A stretch of 64,000 nucleotides of DNA from Pseudomonas bijieensis (GCF_013347965.1 NZ_CP048810.1:5827501-5891500); one strand, 5' to 3'. Counted from the first letter of the stretch, positions 38,779 through 48,313 are shown. Notes: generated by a model from the letters alone, not told the origin. Program-made: numbers and translations.

Positions 38779-41700
38779 CTACAACGGCAAATGCCGACTC
38801 AGCAACGCCCGCAACGCCGCTGGCTTCACCGGCTTGGCCAGGTAATCCAGGCCCGCCGCATGCACCCGGGCCACCGTTTCCGGCCGGCCATCGGCACTGA
38901 TCACCACCCCCGGCACCGGCTCCCCCATGCGCGTGCGCAACCAGGCCATCAGCTCGGTGCCGGTCTCGCCATCGTCCAGATGAAAATCCACCAGTGCCAG
39001 TTGTGGCCGGCCACCCTGGGCCAGCCAACGCTCGCATTCTTCCCGGTTGCGCGCCGTCCACACCTGGCAACCCCAGCGTGTCAGCAGGCTGTTCATGCCG
39101 ATCAGGATGCTGTCTTCGTTATCGACGCACAGTACCTGCGCGCCGCTTGGCAAATGGCCGTTGGGTTCGGCGACCACGCTGGGTACGGCGGCCTGCGTAT
39201 GGGCCAGGGGAACGCTGACGCTGAACACGCTGCCGCGCCCTGGCCAGGAGCGTACGCGCAAGGTATGGCCCAGCACGCGGCATAGCCCGTCGGCGATTGC
39301 CAGACCCAGGCCCAGGCCTTTTTCGGCACGGGTCTGGTGGCTGTCCAGGCGCTTGAACTCTTCGAAAATCACCTGCAGCTTGTCCTCGGCGATGCCCGGC
39401 CCGCGATCCCAGACTTCCAGGCACAATTCGCCGTTGCGCCGACGTACCCCCAGCAGCACCGGCCCCTTGGCGTAGCGGAAGGCGTTGGTGAGGAAGTTCT
39501 GCAAGACCCGGCGCAGCAGTTTGATGTCGCTGTCCACCCGCAGGTGCGAACCGCGCACGCGGAATTTCAGGCCCTGTTCCTGGGCCAGGGCGGTGAATTC
39601 GGCGCCGAGGATATCGAACAGTTCGTTGAGGACGAAGGGCTTGCGGTCCGGGTTGATCTTGCCGTTTTCCAGGCGGGAAATGTCCAGCAGGTCGCTGATC
39701 AGGTCTTCGGCGGAGCGCAGTGAGCTGTCCAGGTGCTGCACCAGTTGTCGCGCTTCGTCCGGCAAGTCGTTGCACTGGTGGGACAGCGCGGCGGAGAACA
39801 GCCGCGCGGCGTTGAGCGGTTGCATCAGGTCGTGGCTGACCGCTGCCAGGAACCGCGTCTTGGATTGATAGGCCGCTTCGGCGGTGCTCTTGGCTTCGGT
39901 CAGGGCCAGGTTCAGTTGGGACAATTCCCGGGTGCGTTCGGCCACCCGTTGCTCCAGCCCCTCGTTAGCTTCGGTCAGCGCTTGCGCGGCCTCACGGAAA
40001 GCGGTGATGTCGGTGAAGCTCATGACGAAACCGCCGCCAGGCATCGGGTTCCCGATCAGCTCGATGACTCGGCCATTGGGGAACAGCCGCTCAGAGGTGT
40101 GGGCGCGGCCCTGGCGCATCCAGTGCAGGCGTCGGGCGACGTGGACTTCCGCTTCGCCAGGGCCGCAGAGGCCGCGCTCGGCGTTGTAGCGAATGATGTC
40201 GGCAATGGGCCGGCCAACACTGATCAAGCCGTCCGGATACTTGAACAGCTCCAGGTAGCGACGGTTCCACGCCACCAGTCTGAGGGACTGATCGACCACG
40301 CTGATGCCCTGGGTGATGTTCTCGATGGCACCTTGCAGCAAGGCGCGGTTGAACTGCAGCACTTCCGACGCTTCGTCGGCGATCCGGACGACGTCTTCGA
40401 GCTGCATCTCCCGACCTTCAATGGCGGCTTTTACCACAGCTCTTGTCGAAGAAGCCCCAAGTACACCGGCCAGCAGGCGTTCGGTGTGGGCGATCCATTC
40501 GCTGTCGGCGTTCTGGGTCGGGTTGAAGCCTTTGCCCTGGCGGTAGGCAAAACGGATGAAACTCTGCCGCGCCCGTTCTTCGCCGACGAAGCGCGCGGCC
40601 AGTTGCAACAGGTCTTCGATGTGTACCGCCAGCATTGAACGGGGGTTGGGACGGGCGCTGATTTCCTGGCCGATGAAGCGTCCGGCCTGCCAATGTTCCG
40701 AAACGCGTGTGCGCGACAGCACGGAGATCCAGGCAAACACGGTGAAGTTGCCGGCCAGGGACAGGACCACCCCTTGGGTCAGTGGCGTAATCGGCAAGTT
40801 CAATGGGTTGCCGTGCAACCAGGCCAGGCCCGGGAAGCTGCTCAGCGACCAGCCCAGGCTGTGGGCGGCGATCGGCAGCACCAAGGTGTAGAACCACAGG
40901 AAAATCCCTGTGGCGAGGCCGGCGAACACGCCGCGGCGGTTGGCCTGTTTCCAGTACAGCGCGCCGAGCATGGCAGGGGCCAGTTGGGTCACGGCGGCGA
41001 AGGCGATCTGGCCGATGGTCGCCAGGCTCGCCGTCGAACCCAGCAGGCGGTAGCTGACATAGGCCAGTAACAGGATCACCACGATGCTCACCCGTCGCAC
41101 CGAGAGCATCCATTGGCGGAACACTTCGAAAGGCCGTTCGGCGTTGTTGTGGCGCAGCAGCCAGGGCAACAGCATGTCGTTGGAAACCATGGTGGACAGG
41201 GCCACGCTGGCGACGATCACCATGCCGGTCGCCGCCGAGGCGCCACCAATGAACGCCAGCACTGCCAGGGCCGGATGGGCCTGGGCCAGCGGCAGGCTGA
41301 TGACGAACGAGTCCGGTAGCACGGAACTGGGCAGCATCATTTGCCCGGCGAGGGCGATGGGCACCACGAACAGCGCGGCCAGGGCCAGGTAGGCAGGGAA
41401 TACCCATTTGGCCAGGCGCAGGTCCTGGGGCTCGATGTTCTCTACCACGGTCACATGGAACTGCCGTGGCAAGCAGATGATTGCCATCATCGCCACCCCG
41501 GTCTGCACCACCATGGACGGCCAGTTGATGGTTTCTTTCCAGTATTGCTCCAGGCGTGGGGCGAGCATCGCCTGGTTGAACAGGTCGTCGAAGCCGTCGT
41601 AAAGACCGAACGTCACGAACGCGCCGACCGCCAGGAAGGCGAACAGCTTGACCAGGGATTCGAAGGCAATCGCCAGCACCATGCCGCGGTGGTGCTCGGT

Positions 41701-42249
41701 GGCATCGAGGTTGCGCGTACCGAACACGATGGTGAACAGCGCCAGGATCAGCGAGACGATCAGCGCGGTGTCCTGGGCGCGGGTGCCCATGGCGTCGGCG
41801 CCGGCACCGATCAGCAGGTTCACCCCGAGCACGATGCCCTTGAGCTGCAAGGCAATGTACGGCAACACACCGACCAGACAGATCAGCGCGACCACTACTG
41901 CCAGGGACTGGGACTTGCCATAGCGGGCGGCGATGAAGTCGGCAATGGAGGTGATGTTCTCCTGCTTGCTGATCATCACCATCTTCTGCAGGACCCACGG
42001 CGCCAGCACCAATAGCAGGATCGGCCCGAGGTAGATCGGCAGGAAGGACCAGAGCTGTTCGGCGGCCTGGCCGACTGCACCGAAGAACGTCCAGCTGGTG
42101 CAGTACACCGCCAGCGACAGGCTGTAGACCCAGGCGCGCATGCGTGGCGGCAGCGGCGTGCTGCGCCGGTCACCGTAGAAGGCGATGGCGAACATGATGG
42201 CCATATAGGCCAGGGCGACAACGGCGATCAGCCCGCTGGACAACGACAT
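38779..42249 (-). CDS. Sodium-symporter/PAS/hybrid sensor histidine kinase
   Basis: A 1156-residue sensor. Residues 1 to about 510 form a sodium:solute symporter-like domain with a dozen or so helices (GLIAVVALAYMAIMFAIAFY at the start; YWKQANRRGVFAGLATGIFL). A PAS domain (about 635-750, ITQGISVVDQSLRLVAWNRR), a coiled coil, HisKA with H806 (LAAVSHDLMQPLNA), HATPase and a receiver with D1088 (LVDFHLDDGE) follow. This CbrA-type layout joins a transporter to a kinase; whether it moves or only senses a solute is unknown. The ATG at 42249 has GGGAG close before it. No response regulator is next to it. Confidence 0.9.
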   Translation of the reverse strand: MSLSSGLIAVVALAYMAIMFAIAFYGDRRSTPLPPRMRAWVYSLSLAVYCTSWTFFGAVGQAAEQLWSFLPIYLGPILLLVLAPWVLQKMVMISKQENITSIADFIAARYGKSQSLAVVVALICLVGVLPYIALQLKGIVLGVNLLIGAGADAMGTRAQDTALIVSLILALFTIVFGTRNLDATEHHRGMVLAIAFESLVKLFAFLAVGAFVTFGLYDGFDDLFNQAMLAPRLEQYWKETINWPSMVVQTGVAMMAIICLPRQFHVTVVENIEPQDLRLAKWVFPAYLALAALFVVPIALAGQMMLPSSVLPDSFVISLPLAQAHPALAVLAFIGGASAATGMVIVASVALSTMVSNDMLLPWLLRHNNAERPFEVFRQWMLSVRRVSIVVILLLAYVSYRLLGSTASLATIGQIAFAAVTQLAPAMLGALYWKQANRRGVFAGLATGIFLWFYTLVLPIAAHSLGWSLSSFPGLAWLHGNPLNLPITPLTQGVVLSLAGNFTVFAWISVLSRTRVSEHWQAGRFIGQEISARPNPRSMLAVHIEDLLQLAARFVGEERARQSFIRFAYRQGKGFNPTQNADSEWIAHTERLLAGVLGASSTRAVVKAAIEGREMQLEDVVRIADEASEVLQFNRALLQGAIENITQGISVVDQSLRLVAWNRRYLELFKYPDGLISVGRPIADIIRYNAERGLCGPGEAEVHVARRLHWMRQGRAHTSERLFPNGRVIELIGNPMPGGGFVMSFTDITAFREAAQALTEANEGLEQRVAERTRELSQLNLALTEAKSTAEAAYQSKTRFLAAVSHDLMQPLNAARLFSAALSHQCNDLPDEARQLVQHLDSSLRSAEDLISDLLDISRLENGKINPDRKPFVLNELFDILGAEFTALAQEQGLKFRVRGSHLRVDSDIKLLRRVLQNFLTNAFRYAKGPVLLGVRRRNGELCLEVWDRGPGIAEDKLQVIFEEFKRLDSHQTRAEKGLGLGLAIADGLCRVLGHTLRVRSWPGRGSVFSVSVPLAHTQAAVPSVVAEPNGHLPSGAQVLCVDNEDSILIGMNSLLTRWGCQVWTARNREECERWLAQGGRPQLALVDFHLDDGETGTELMAWLRTRMGEPVPGVVISADGRPETVARVHAAGLDYLAKPVKPAALRALLSRHLPL

Positions 42250-42400
42250 GGAAACTCCCGGACAAAGACACCGGGACCTGGGCCCGGCAGGACAGTCTCG
42301 CACGCCGGCCCGGGTTCGTCAGTGTCGACCAAGGTCGAGGCGTGGCGGGGAGTCGCGGGTTGCGATCAGCATTGGGTTATAGGGTGTTCTGGCGGGCCTC

Positions 42401-42492
42401 ATCGCGAGCAGGCTCGCTCCCACATTTGATTGGGGGTGAACCATGGATTTGTATTCACCTCAGGTCCCTTGTGGGAGCGAGCCTGCTCGCGA
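42401..42492. repeat. REP pair (outward orientation)
   Basis: ATCGCGAGCAGGCTCGCTCC on the left and GTGGGAGCGAGCCTGCTCGC on the right, next to the tetR stop codon. Confidence 0.9.
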
Positions 42493-42500
42493 AGGCGGCT

Positions 42501-43040
42501 TTACTGACCCAACGCGATATCCACCAACCGATACAACTCCTCGACCGCCAACGGCGCGGTGGCGAAGAGGATGCGAAACACCGTCGGCGCCACTACCACA
42601 TTGATCAACCGCTCGACGCCAGGGTTCGGCGCATCTGGGTAGCGATCCAGGATGATCTGCAACTGGGTACTGAGGATGCCCACGCAATGCCCCGGGGTGG
42701 CGCAGGCCTGGATGTCGCGCATCATGTTGCGACCGGGCTCGGAACTCATTTCGTCCAGGTACTGCTCGGCCCAGGCGCGCAGGTCGCCGCGCAGGCTGCC
42801 GGTGTTGACCGGTTCGCTGTCGGGGCGCATGCGGGCGATGGCGACGTCGGCGAGCAGCGCCGGCAAATCGCCCCAGCGCCGATAGATGGTGGACGGCGTC
42901 ACCCCGGCGCGTGCAGCGATTTGCGGCACGGTCAGGGTGGCGCGGTCCTGCTCTTGCAGCAGGGCGCGGACCGCCGAATGAATCGATTCCTGGACCCGGG
43001 CGCTTCGACCGCCGGGGCGTAAACCTTCTTTAATAGCCAT
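42501..43040 (-). CDS. TetR family transcriptional regulator
   Basis: A 179-residue repressor with the N-terminal TetR helix-turn-helix (LTVPQIAARAGVTPSTIYRRWGDLPALL, about 35-62) and a helical C-terminal ligand domain of the TetR_C type (EYLDEMSSEP region, then ILFATAPLAVEELYRLV). The ATG at 43040 is chosen since 13 upstream open codons lack family sequence. It is divergent from the MFS gene at 43144, with a palindrome between them, and so probably represses that gene. Confidence 0.9.
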   Translation of the reverse strand: MAIKEGLRPGGRSARVQESIHSAVRALLQEQDRATLTVPQIAARAGVTPSTIYRRWGDLPALLADVAIARMRPDSEPVNTGSLRGDLRAWAEQYLDEMSSEPGRNMMRDIQACATPGHCVGILSTQLQIILDRYPDAPNPGVERLINVVVAPTVFRILFATAPLAVEELYRLVDIALGQ

Positions 43041-43094
43041 GCATCGGACCTTAACACAAAGAATTTGCTTTAAGCACACGTCGGTAGCACACTC

Positions 43095-43121
43095 CGCAAA
43101 AGCAAAAAATTAGCTTTTGCG
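43095..43121. promoter_or_regulatory. TetR operator candidate (palindrome)
   Basis: CGCAAAAGC, a 9-base spacer AAAAAATTA, then GCTTTTGCG: perfect 9-base arms, in the 103-base gap between the divergent tetR and MFS genes and 22 bases before the MFS ATG. Confidence 0.65.
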
Positions 43122-43143
43122 AATGTTCTTGTGGAGCGTGCCC

Positions 43144-44337
43144 ATGTCCCGTCCAGCTTCGACCCGCGCCAGCCTGATCTTCCTGGCGCTCACCTTGCTC
43201 GGTTTTCTCGCCGCGTCCAGCGCGCCGACGCCGTTGTATCACCTCTATCAGGAACAGTTGCAATTTTCCCCGGCGATCCTGACGCTGATTTTCGGTGTCT
43301 ACGCATTCAGTTTGTTGGCGGCCTTGCTGACCGTGGGCTCGCTGTCGGATTACCTGGGGCGCAAGCCGGTGATCTTCGTGGCGCTGTTGCTCAATATGCT
43401 GGCGATGTTGCTGTTCATCAATGCGGACAGTGTCTCCTGGCTGATCGGCGCCCGCTTGATCCAGGGCTTCGCCACGGGCATGGCCACCAGCGTGCTGGGC
43501 GCTGCGTTGCTGGACTTCGACCGCCGACAAGGCCCGCTGATTACCAGCGTCGCGCCCTTGTTGGGCATGGCGTGCGGGGCGTTGGGCTGCGGCCTGTTGG
43601 CGGAGTTCGCGCCGCTGCCGCTGCAACTGACTTACTGGATTCTGCTGGGGCTGTTCCTGATTCAGGCCCTTTATATCTGGCGTCTGGCGGAGAGCGTCAG
43701 CCCGCAACCCGGTGCCTGGCAGTCGCTGCGTCCGACCTTGCATGTGCCGGTCCAGGCGCGGCGGGCCTTGTGGCTGATACTGCCGCTGAACCTGGCGGCC
43801 TGGGCGGTGGGCGGTTTCTATTTGTCCTTGGCGCCTTCCCTGGTGCGGGCCGCGACCGGGTCGACATCCAACCTGATCGGCGGTGCACTGGTGGCGGTGT
43901 TGACGCTCACCGGCGCGTTGTCCATCTATACGCTGCGCAACCAGGAAGCCGACAAGTTGCTGCGCCTGTCCGCGAGCCTGTTGGTGATCGGCCTGGCGCT
44001 GGTGCTGGTCGCGGTACACGGCGGCAGTTTGCCGTTGTTCTTCATTGGCACGCTGGTGACCGGCAGCGGTTTCGGCGCCGGGTTCCTGGGGGCGTTGCGC
44101 AGCATCATGCCGCTGGCCTTGCCCCACGAGCGGGCCGGTTTGATGTCGGCGTTTTATGTCCTCAGCTACCTGGCGTTCAGCCTGCCATCGTTGCTGGCCG
44201 GGAATCTGACGCGGGTGTTCGGGTTGATCCCGACGACCGATGGTTATGGCGCGGTGCTGATCGTGCTGTCGGCCGCTGCGTTGCTGGGGTTATCGCGTCA
44301 GTCGGTAAAGCCGGCAGGCGAGGGTGTTCGGCCTTGA
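43144..44337 (+). CDS. MFS transporter (drug efflux type)
   Basis: A 397-residue major facilitator with 12 helices. Motif A reads GSLSDYLGRKPVI after helix 2, and ARLIQGFATGMATS in helix 4 is the type found in drug:proton antiporters. The gene is divergent from tetR over a palindrome, an efflux-pump layout. The ATG at 43144 gives MSRPASTRASLIFLAL. Substrate is unknown. Confidence 0.88.
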   Translation: MSRPASTRASLIFLALTLLGFLAASSAPTPLYHLYQEQLQFSPAILTLIFGVYAFSLLAALLTVGSLSDYLGRKPVIFVALLLNMLAMLLFINADSVSWLIGARLIQGFATGMATSVLGAALLDFDRRQGPLITSVAPLLGMACGALGCGLLAEFAPLPLQLTYWILLGLFLIQALYIWRLAESVSPQPGAWQSLRPTLHVPVQARRALWLILPLNLAAWAVGGFYLSLAPSLVRAATGSTSNLIGGALVAVLTLTGALSIYTLRNQEADKLLRLSASLLVIGLALVLVAVHGGSLPLFFIGTLVTGSGFGAGFLGALRSIMPLALPHERAGLMSAFYVLSYLAFSLPSLLAGNLTRVFGLIPTTDGYGAVLIVLSAAALLGLSRQSVKPAGEGVRP

Positions 44338-44406
44338 AGCCGTGAGTGCAGGCGCCGCTGGCAGTGGGTTAGTCTTGGCGTCTCAGCATTTTTCCGGGCG
44401 ATCCCT

Positions 44407-44718
44407 TTGAAAATTATCCGCAGCAAATCCTTCACCGGCGAGCGCGCCTGGGCAGCGCTGGATATCGCCAACATGAACGGCATCACCACGCGCCTGCACT
44501 GGACCGATCAGCCCTACAAATGGCACATCAATGACGGCCAGGAAGTCTTCGTGGTGCTCGATGGGCAAGTGCAGATGTGCTATCGGGAGGACGGTGTGGA
44601 AAAAGATACCTTGCTGGACGCTGGGGATATTTTCTACGCATCGGTGGGCACCGAGCACGTCGCCAAGCCGCTGGGAGAGGCGCGAATCCTGGTGATCGAG
44701 GCCGAGGGCAGTGTTTGA
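44407..44718 (+). CDS. Cupin domain protein
   Basis: A 103-residue single-domain cupin with H41 in YKWHINDGQEVFVVLDG (metal-binding His/Glu motif) and H84 in GTEHVAKP. Small cupins bind metals or sugars; no activity is assigned. The start is TTG at 44407 (LKIIRSKSF), as no ATG is available before residue 23 and the missing residues belong to the cupin fold. No clear ribosome site is seen. It may be cotranscribed with the MFS gene 69 bases upstream. Confidence 0.72.
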   Translation: MKIIRSKSFTGERAWAALDIANMNGITTRLHWTDQPYKWHINDGQEVFVVLDGQVQMCYREDGVEKDTLLDAGDIFYASVGTEHVAKPLGEARILVIEAEGSV

Positions 44719-44743
44719 GTGTTATCTGTAAAACAGATAACAC
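44719..44743. promoter_or_regulatory. Inverted repeat between the cupin and TDT genes
   Basis: GTGTTATCTGT, AAA, ACAGATAACAC: perfect 11-base arms directly after the cupin stop codon. No T-run follows, so it is either a weak terminator or an operator of the transporter gene that begins about 80 bases later. Confidence 0.6.
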
Positions 44744-44821
44744 ATACAGAAATTACCCGTTATATAGATATTCGATTCGGCTCTAGCATGGCTCCACCTC
44801 ATCCGAGGACAGGAGTTCGCC

Positions 44822-45970
44822 ATGACATGTTGCACCGCCAAGCGCCGGTTTCGTCCCTTGAGCCATTTGCCCAGGCCGCTGGATGCCATTCGCCAATTCA
44901 CACCCAACTGGTTCGCCGTGGTCATGGGTACCGGTGTGCTGGCGTTGGCCTTGGCGCAGTGGCCCGGAAATGTATCGGGCCTGCGCCTGTTGGGTGAAGG
45001 TTTGTGGTTGTTCAATATCCTGTTGTTCGTGGTGTTCACCGGTTTGTATGCGGCCCGTTGGGTGTTGTTCTTCGACGAGGCGCGACGGGTTTTCGGCCAC
45101 TCAACGGTTTCGATGTTTTTCGGCACCATTCCCATGGGGCTGGCGACGATCATCAATGGCTTTCTGGTATTTGGGCTGCCGCGTTGGGGCGACGGTGTGC
45201 TGCCGTTGGCCGAGGCGTTATGGTGGCTCGACGTGGCCATGTCCCTGGCCTGCGGTGTGCTGATTCCGTTCCTGATGTTTACCCGCCAGGAACACCGCAT
45301 CGACCAGATGACCGCCGTGTGGCTGTTGCCAGTGGTGGCCGCCGAAGTCGCCGCCGCCAGCGGTGGGCTGTTGGCCCCGCACCTGGCCGATACTCATGGG
45401 CAACTGGTCATGTTGGTGACCAGCTACGTGCTCTGGGCCTTTTCCCTACCGGTAGCATTCAGCATTCTGACGATCTTGCTGTTGCGCATGGCCCTGCACA
45501 AACTGCCCCACGAAAACATGGCCGCCTCGAGTTGGCTGGCCCTAGGCCCGATTGGCACCGGCGCCCTGGGCATGTTGCTGTTAGGCAGCGACGCTCCGCT
45601 GATTTTTGCCGCCAATGGCTTTCCCGGCGTGGGCGAAATTGCCGCCGGGCTAGGCTTGGTGGCTGGCATTACGCTGTGGGGCCTGGGGTTGTGGTGGATG
45701 TTGATGGCGCTGTTGATTACTGCGCGTTATCTACGGACCGGCATTCCCTTCAACCTTGGCTGGTGGGGCTTTACCTTTCCCTTGGGTGTGTATGCGCTGA
45801 CCACGCTGAAGCTGGCGGACTTGCTCGGCCTGGCGTTTTTCCGCGTGCTCGGTTGCGTACTGGTGGCGATGCTGGTGGTGATGTGGCTGATCGTTGGGCG
45901 GCGTACGGTCTTGGGCGCCTGGCACGGCGAGTTGTTTGTATCGCCGTGCATTGCGGGGCTGGCGAAATAA
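44822..45970 (+). CDS. TDT family transporter (TehA/SLAC1-like)
   Basis: A 382-residue membrane protein with about ten helices of the tellurite-resistance/dicarboxylate transporter family. It starts MTCCTAKRRF, and TPNWFAVVMGTGVLALAL is the family's first helix. Later blocks (GTIPMGLATIINGF, MGTGVLALALAQWPG) are shared with TehA, Mae1 and SLAC1 channels. Substrates reported for the family include malate, sulfite, tellurite and anions. GAGGACAGGAG precedes the ATG. Confidence 0.85.
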   Translation: MTCCTAKRRFRPLSHLPRPLDAIRQFTPNWFAVVMGTGVLALALAQWPGNVSGLRLLGEGLWLFNILLFVVFTGLYAARWVLFFDEARRVFGHSTVSMFFGTIPMGLATIINGFLVFGLPRWGDGVLPLAEALWWLDVAMSLACGVLIPFLMFTRQEHRIDQMTAVWLLPVVAAEVAAASGGLLAPHLADTHGQLVMLVTSYVLWAFSLPVAFSILTILLLRMALHKLPHENMAASSWLALGPIGTGALGMLLLGSDAPLIFAANGFPGVGEIAAGLGLVAGITLWGLGLWWMLMALLITARYLRTGIPFNLGWWGFTFPLGVYALTTLKLADLLGLAFFRVLGCVLVAMLVVMWLIVGRRTVLGAWHGELFVSPCIAGLAK

Positions 45971-46051
45971 TCGCTAAAGACAGGTAATGTGTGGCCTGGA
46001 TCGAAAAACGTTCATTCCAATAAGCGTCCACGCCACTCAGGAACATGGAAG

Positions 46052-47926
46052 ATGAGTCACCCTTCGCAGTTCACCTTGCTTCGCACGCGGCGTTTCCTGC
46101 CGTTCTTCATCACGCAGTCCTTGGGCGCGTTCAACGACAACATTTTCAAGCAGTCGTTGATTCTCGCCATCCTCTACAAGTTGACCATCGACGGCGACCG
46201 TTCGATCTGGGTCAACCTCTGCGCATTGCTGTTCATCCTGCCGTTCTTTCTGTTCTCGGCGCTGGCGGGGCAGTTCGGGGAAAAATTCGCCAAGGACGCA
46301 TTGATTCGTCTGATCAAGCTCGGCGAAATCGTCATCATGGCGGTGGGCGCGGTGGGTTTTCTGTTCGACCATTTGTCGTTGATGCTGGTGGCGCTGTTTG
46401 CCATGGGCACGCATTCGGCGCTGTTCGGCCCGGTGAAATATTCGATCCTGCCGCAGGCCTTGCGCGAGGATGAACTGGTCGGCGGCAACGGCCTGGTGGA
46501 GATGGGCACGTTCCTGGCGATCCTCGCGGGCACCATCGGCGCGGGGATCATGATGTCCTCGGCACATTACGCTCCCGTGGTGTCCGCCGCGATCGTCGGC
46601 ATCGCCGTGCTCGGTTATCTGGCCAGTCGCGGTATTCCGCGCGCGGCGGCGGCTTCGCCGCAAATGCGCCTGAACTGGAACATCTTCAGCCAATCCTGGG
46701 CCACCCTGAAACTGGGCTTGGGACAGACCCCTGCGGTATCCCGTTCGATTGTCGGCAACTCCTGGTTCTGGTTCGTCGGCGCGATCTACCTGACGCAGAT
46801 TCCGGCCTATGCCAAAGAGTGGATGCACGGTGATGAAACCGTGGTGACCTTGATCCTGACCGTGTTTTCGGTGGGGATCGCCTTGGGTTCGATGCTCTGC
46901 GAGAAGCTTTCCGGGCGCAAAGTCGAGATCGGCCTGGTGCCGTTCGGCTCGTTCGGGCTGACGGTGTTCGGCCTGTTGTTGTGGTGGCACTCCGGCGGGA
47001 TTCCCGACAGCGTCGAGGGCCACGGCTGGCTTGAAGTGCTCGGCTTCGGTCACGCCTGGCTGGTGTTGATCGACATTCTTGGCCTGGGTGTCTTCGGCGG
47101 TTTCTATATCGTGCCGCTGTACGCGCTGATCCAGTCGCGCACTGTCGAGAACGAGCGGGCGCGAGTGATCGCCGCCAATAACATTCTCAACGCGTTGTTC
47201 ATGGTGATCTCGGCCATCGTCTCCATCGTGTTGCTGAGCCTGGCGAAGTTGTCGATCCCCCAGTTGTTCCTGGTGGTGTCGTTGCTCAACATCGGCGTCA
47301 ACGCCTACATCTTCAAGATCGTCCCCGAGTTCAGCATGCGCTTCATGATCTGGCTGCTGAGCCATTCCATGTACCGCGTGGAGCATCGCAACCTGGAGGC
47401 GATTCCCGATGAAGGCGCTGCGTTGCTGGTCTGCAACCACGTGTCCTTCGTCGATGCCTTGCTGATTGGTGGTGCAGTGCGTCGGCCGATTCGTTTCGTG
47501 ATGTACTACAAGATCTACAACCTGCCGGTGTTGAATTTCATCTTCCGCACAGCCGGGACGATTCCGATTGCCGGGCGTCAGGAAGACATTCATATCTACG
47601 AAAAAGCCTTCAAGCGAATCGCCCAATACTTGAAGGACGGTGAGTTGGTCTGCATTTTCCCTGAAGGAAAATTGACCGGTGACGGTGAGATCAATGAGTT
47701 CAAGAGCGGACTGACACGCATCCTCCAGGAAACCCCGGTGCCGGTGATCCCCCTGGCGCTGCAGGGCTTGTGGGGCAGTTTCTTCAGTCGCGACCCGGCC
47801 AAGGGGCTGTTTCGCCGGTTCTGGTCGCGGGTGACGTTGGTGGCGGGTTCGGCAGTAGCCGTTGAAGAGGCGGAACCGGCGAAACTGCAGGCGATGGTGG
47901 GGCAATTGCGCGGGACTGTCCGCTAG
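46052..47926 (+). CDS. Fused lysophospholipid transporter (LplT-like) and acyltransferase (PlsC-like)
   Basis: A 624-residue fusion. Residues 1 to about 425 form an MFS of the LplT type (QFTLLRTRRFLPFFITQSLGAFNDN), and about 440-624 an acyltransferase with the HxxxxD motif at H463-D468 (CNHVSFVDALLI) and FPEGKLTGDGEINEFKSG. In E. coli LplT and Aas are separate or paired genes that bring lysophosphatidylethanolamine in and re-acylate it; here both are on one chain. The ATG at 46052 follows GGAAG. An acyl-ACP ligase domain as in Aas is absent, so acyl-ACP made elsewhere must be used. Confidence 0.85.
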   Translation: MSHPSQFTLLRTRRFLPFFITQSLGAFNDNIFKQSLILAILYKLTIDGDRSIWVNLCALLFILPFFLFSALAGQFGEKFAKDALIRLIKLGEIVIMAVGAVGFLFDHLSLMLVALFAMGTHSALFGPVKYSILPQALREDELVGGNGLVEMGTFLAILAGTIGAGIMMSSAHYAPVVSAAIVGIAVLGYLASRGIPRAAAASPQMRLNWNIFSQSWATLKLGLGQTPAVSRSIVGNSWFWFVGAIYLTQIPAYAKEWMHGDETVVTLILTVFSVGIALGSMLCEKLSGRKVEIGLVPFGSFGLTVFGLLLWWHSGGIPDSVEGHGWLEVLGFGHAWLVLIDILGLGVFGGFYIVPLYALIQSRTVENERARVIAANNILNALFMVISAIVSIVLLSLAKLSIPQLFLVVSLLNIGVNAYIFKIVPEFSMRFMIWLLSHSMYRVEHRNLEAIPDEGAALLVCNHVSFVDALLIGGAVRRPIRFVMYYKIYNLPVLNFIFRTAGTIPIAGRQEDIHIYEKAFKRIAQYLKDGELVCIFPEGKLTGDGEINEFKSGLTRILQETPVPVIPLALQGLWGSFFSRDPAKGLFRRFWSRVTLVAGSAVAVEEAEPAKLQAMVGQLRGTVR

Positions 47927-47949
47927 GACGAAAGGCTGGAGGAGAAGGC

Positions 47950-47976
47950 CTGTGGGAGCAAGCTTTGCCCCCACAG
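47950..47976. repeat. Compact REP-like palindrome
   Basis: CTGTGGGAGCAAGCTT, then TGCCCCCACAG: a short hairpin from REP heads after the transporter-acyltransferase gene. Confidence 0.7.
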
Positions 47977-47998
47977 GTTTTTGCTCCAGAAGGAGAAC

Positions 47999-48313
47999 TC
48001 AGGCGCTGACCTTGAGGCCGATCAACCCGGTAATGATCAACGCCACGCTGGCCAGGCGAACCAGCGCCATCGACTCACCAAACAAAATGATCCCGGCGAT
48101 CACCGTACCCACGGCACCGACCCCGGTCCAGATCGCATAGGCCGTACCCAATGGCAATTCCTTCATCGCCAGGCCCAGTAGGCCGAGGCTGATCGCCATG
48201 GCGGTGATTGTCAGTGCAGTGGGAAGAGGGCGGCTGAAACCGTCGGTGTACTTCAGGCCGACCGCCCAGCCGACTTCGAACAGGCCGGCAAAAAACAGAA
48301 TGATCCAGGACAT
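47999..48313 (-). CDS. sugE: SMR family exporter SugE (guanidinium exporter Gdx)
   Basis: A 104-residue four-helix small multidrug resistance protein. The essential glutamate is E13 in [21 protein letters not shown]; the [12 protein letters not shown] sequence belongs to the Gdx/SugE branch rather than EmrE. The second half ends GLIGLKVSA. Gdx members export guanidinium in exchange for protons. The ATG at 48313 follows GGAGG at 6 bases; a GTG directly before it is also in frame. A guanidine-II riboswitch lies just upstream, which supports guanidinium as the substrate. Confidence 0.92.
   Translation of the reverse strand: MSWIILFFAGLFEVGWAVGLKYTDGFSRPLPTALTITAMAISLGLLGLAMKELPLGTAYAIWTGVGAVGTVIAGIILFGESMALVRLASVALIITGLIGLKVSA

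Noticed and set aside
46037..47974. A 645-codon minus-strand frame
   Set aside because: Opposite the transporter-acyltransferase gene and rich in His, Gln and Arg in a way typical of antisense frames; no ribosome site.
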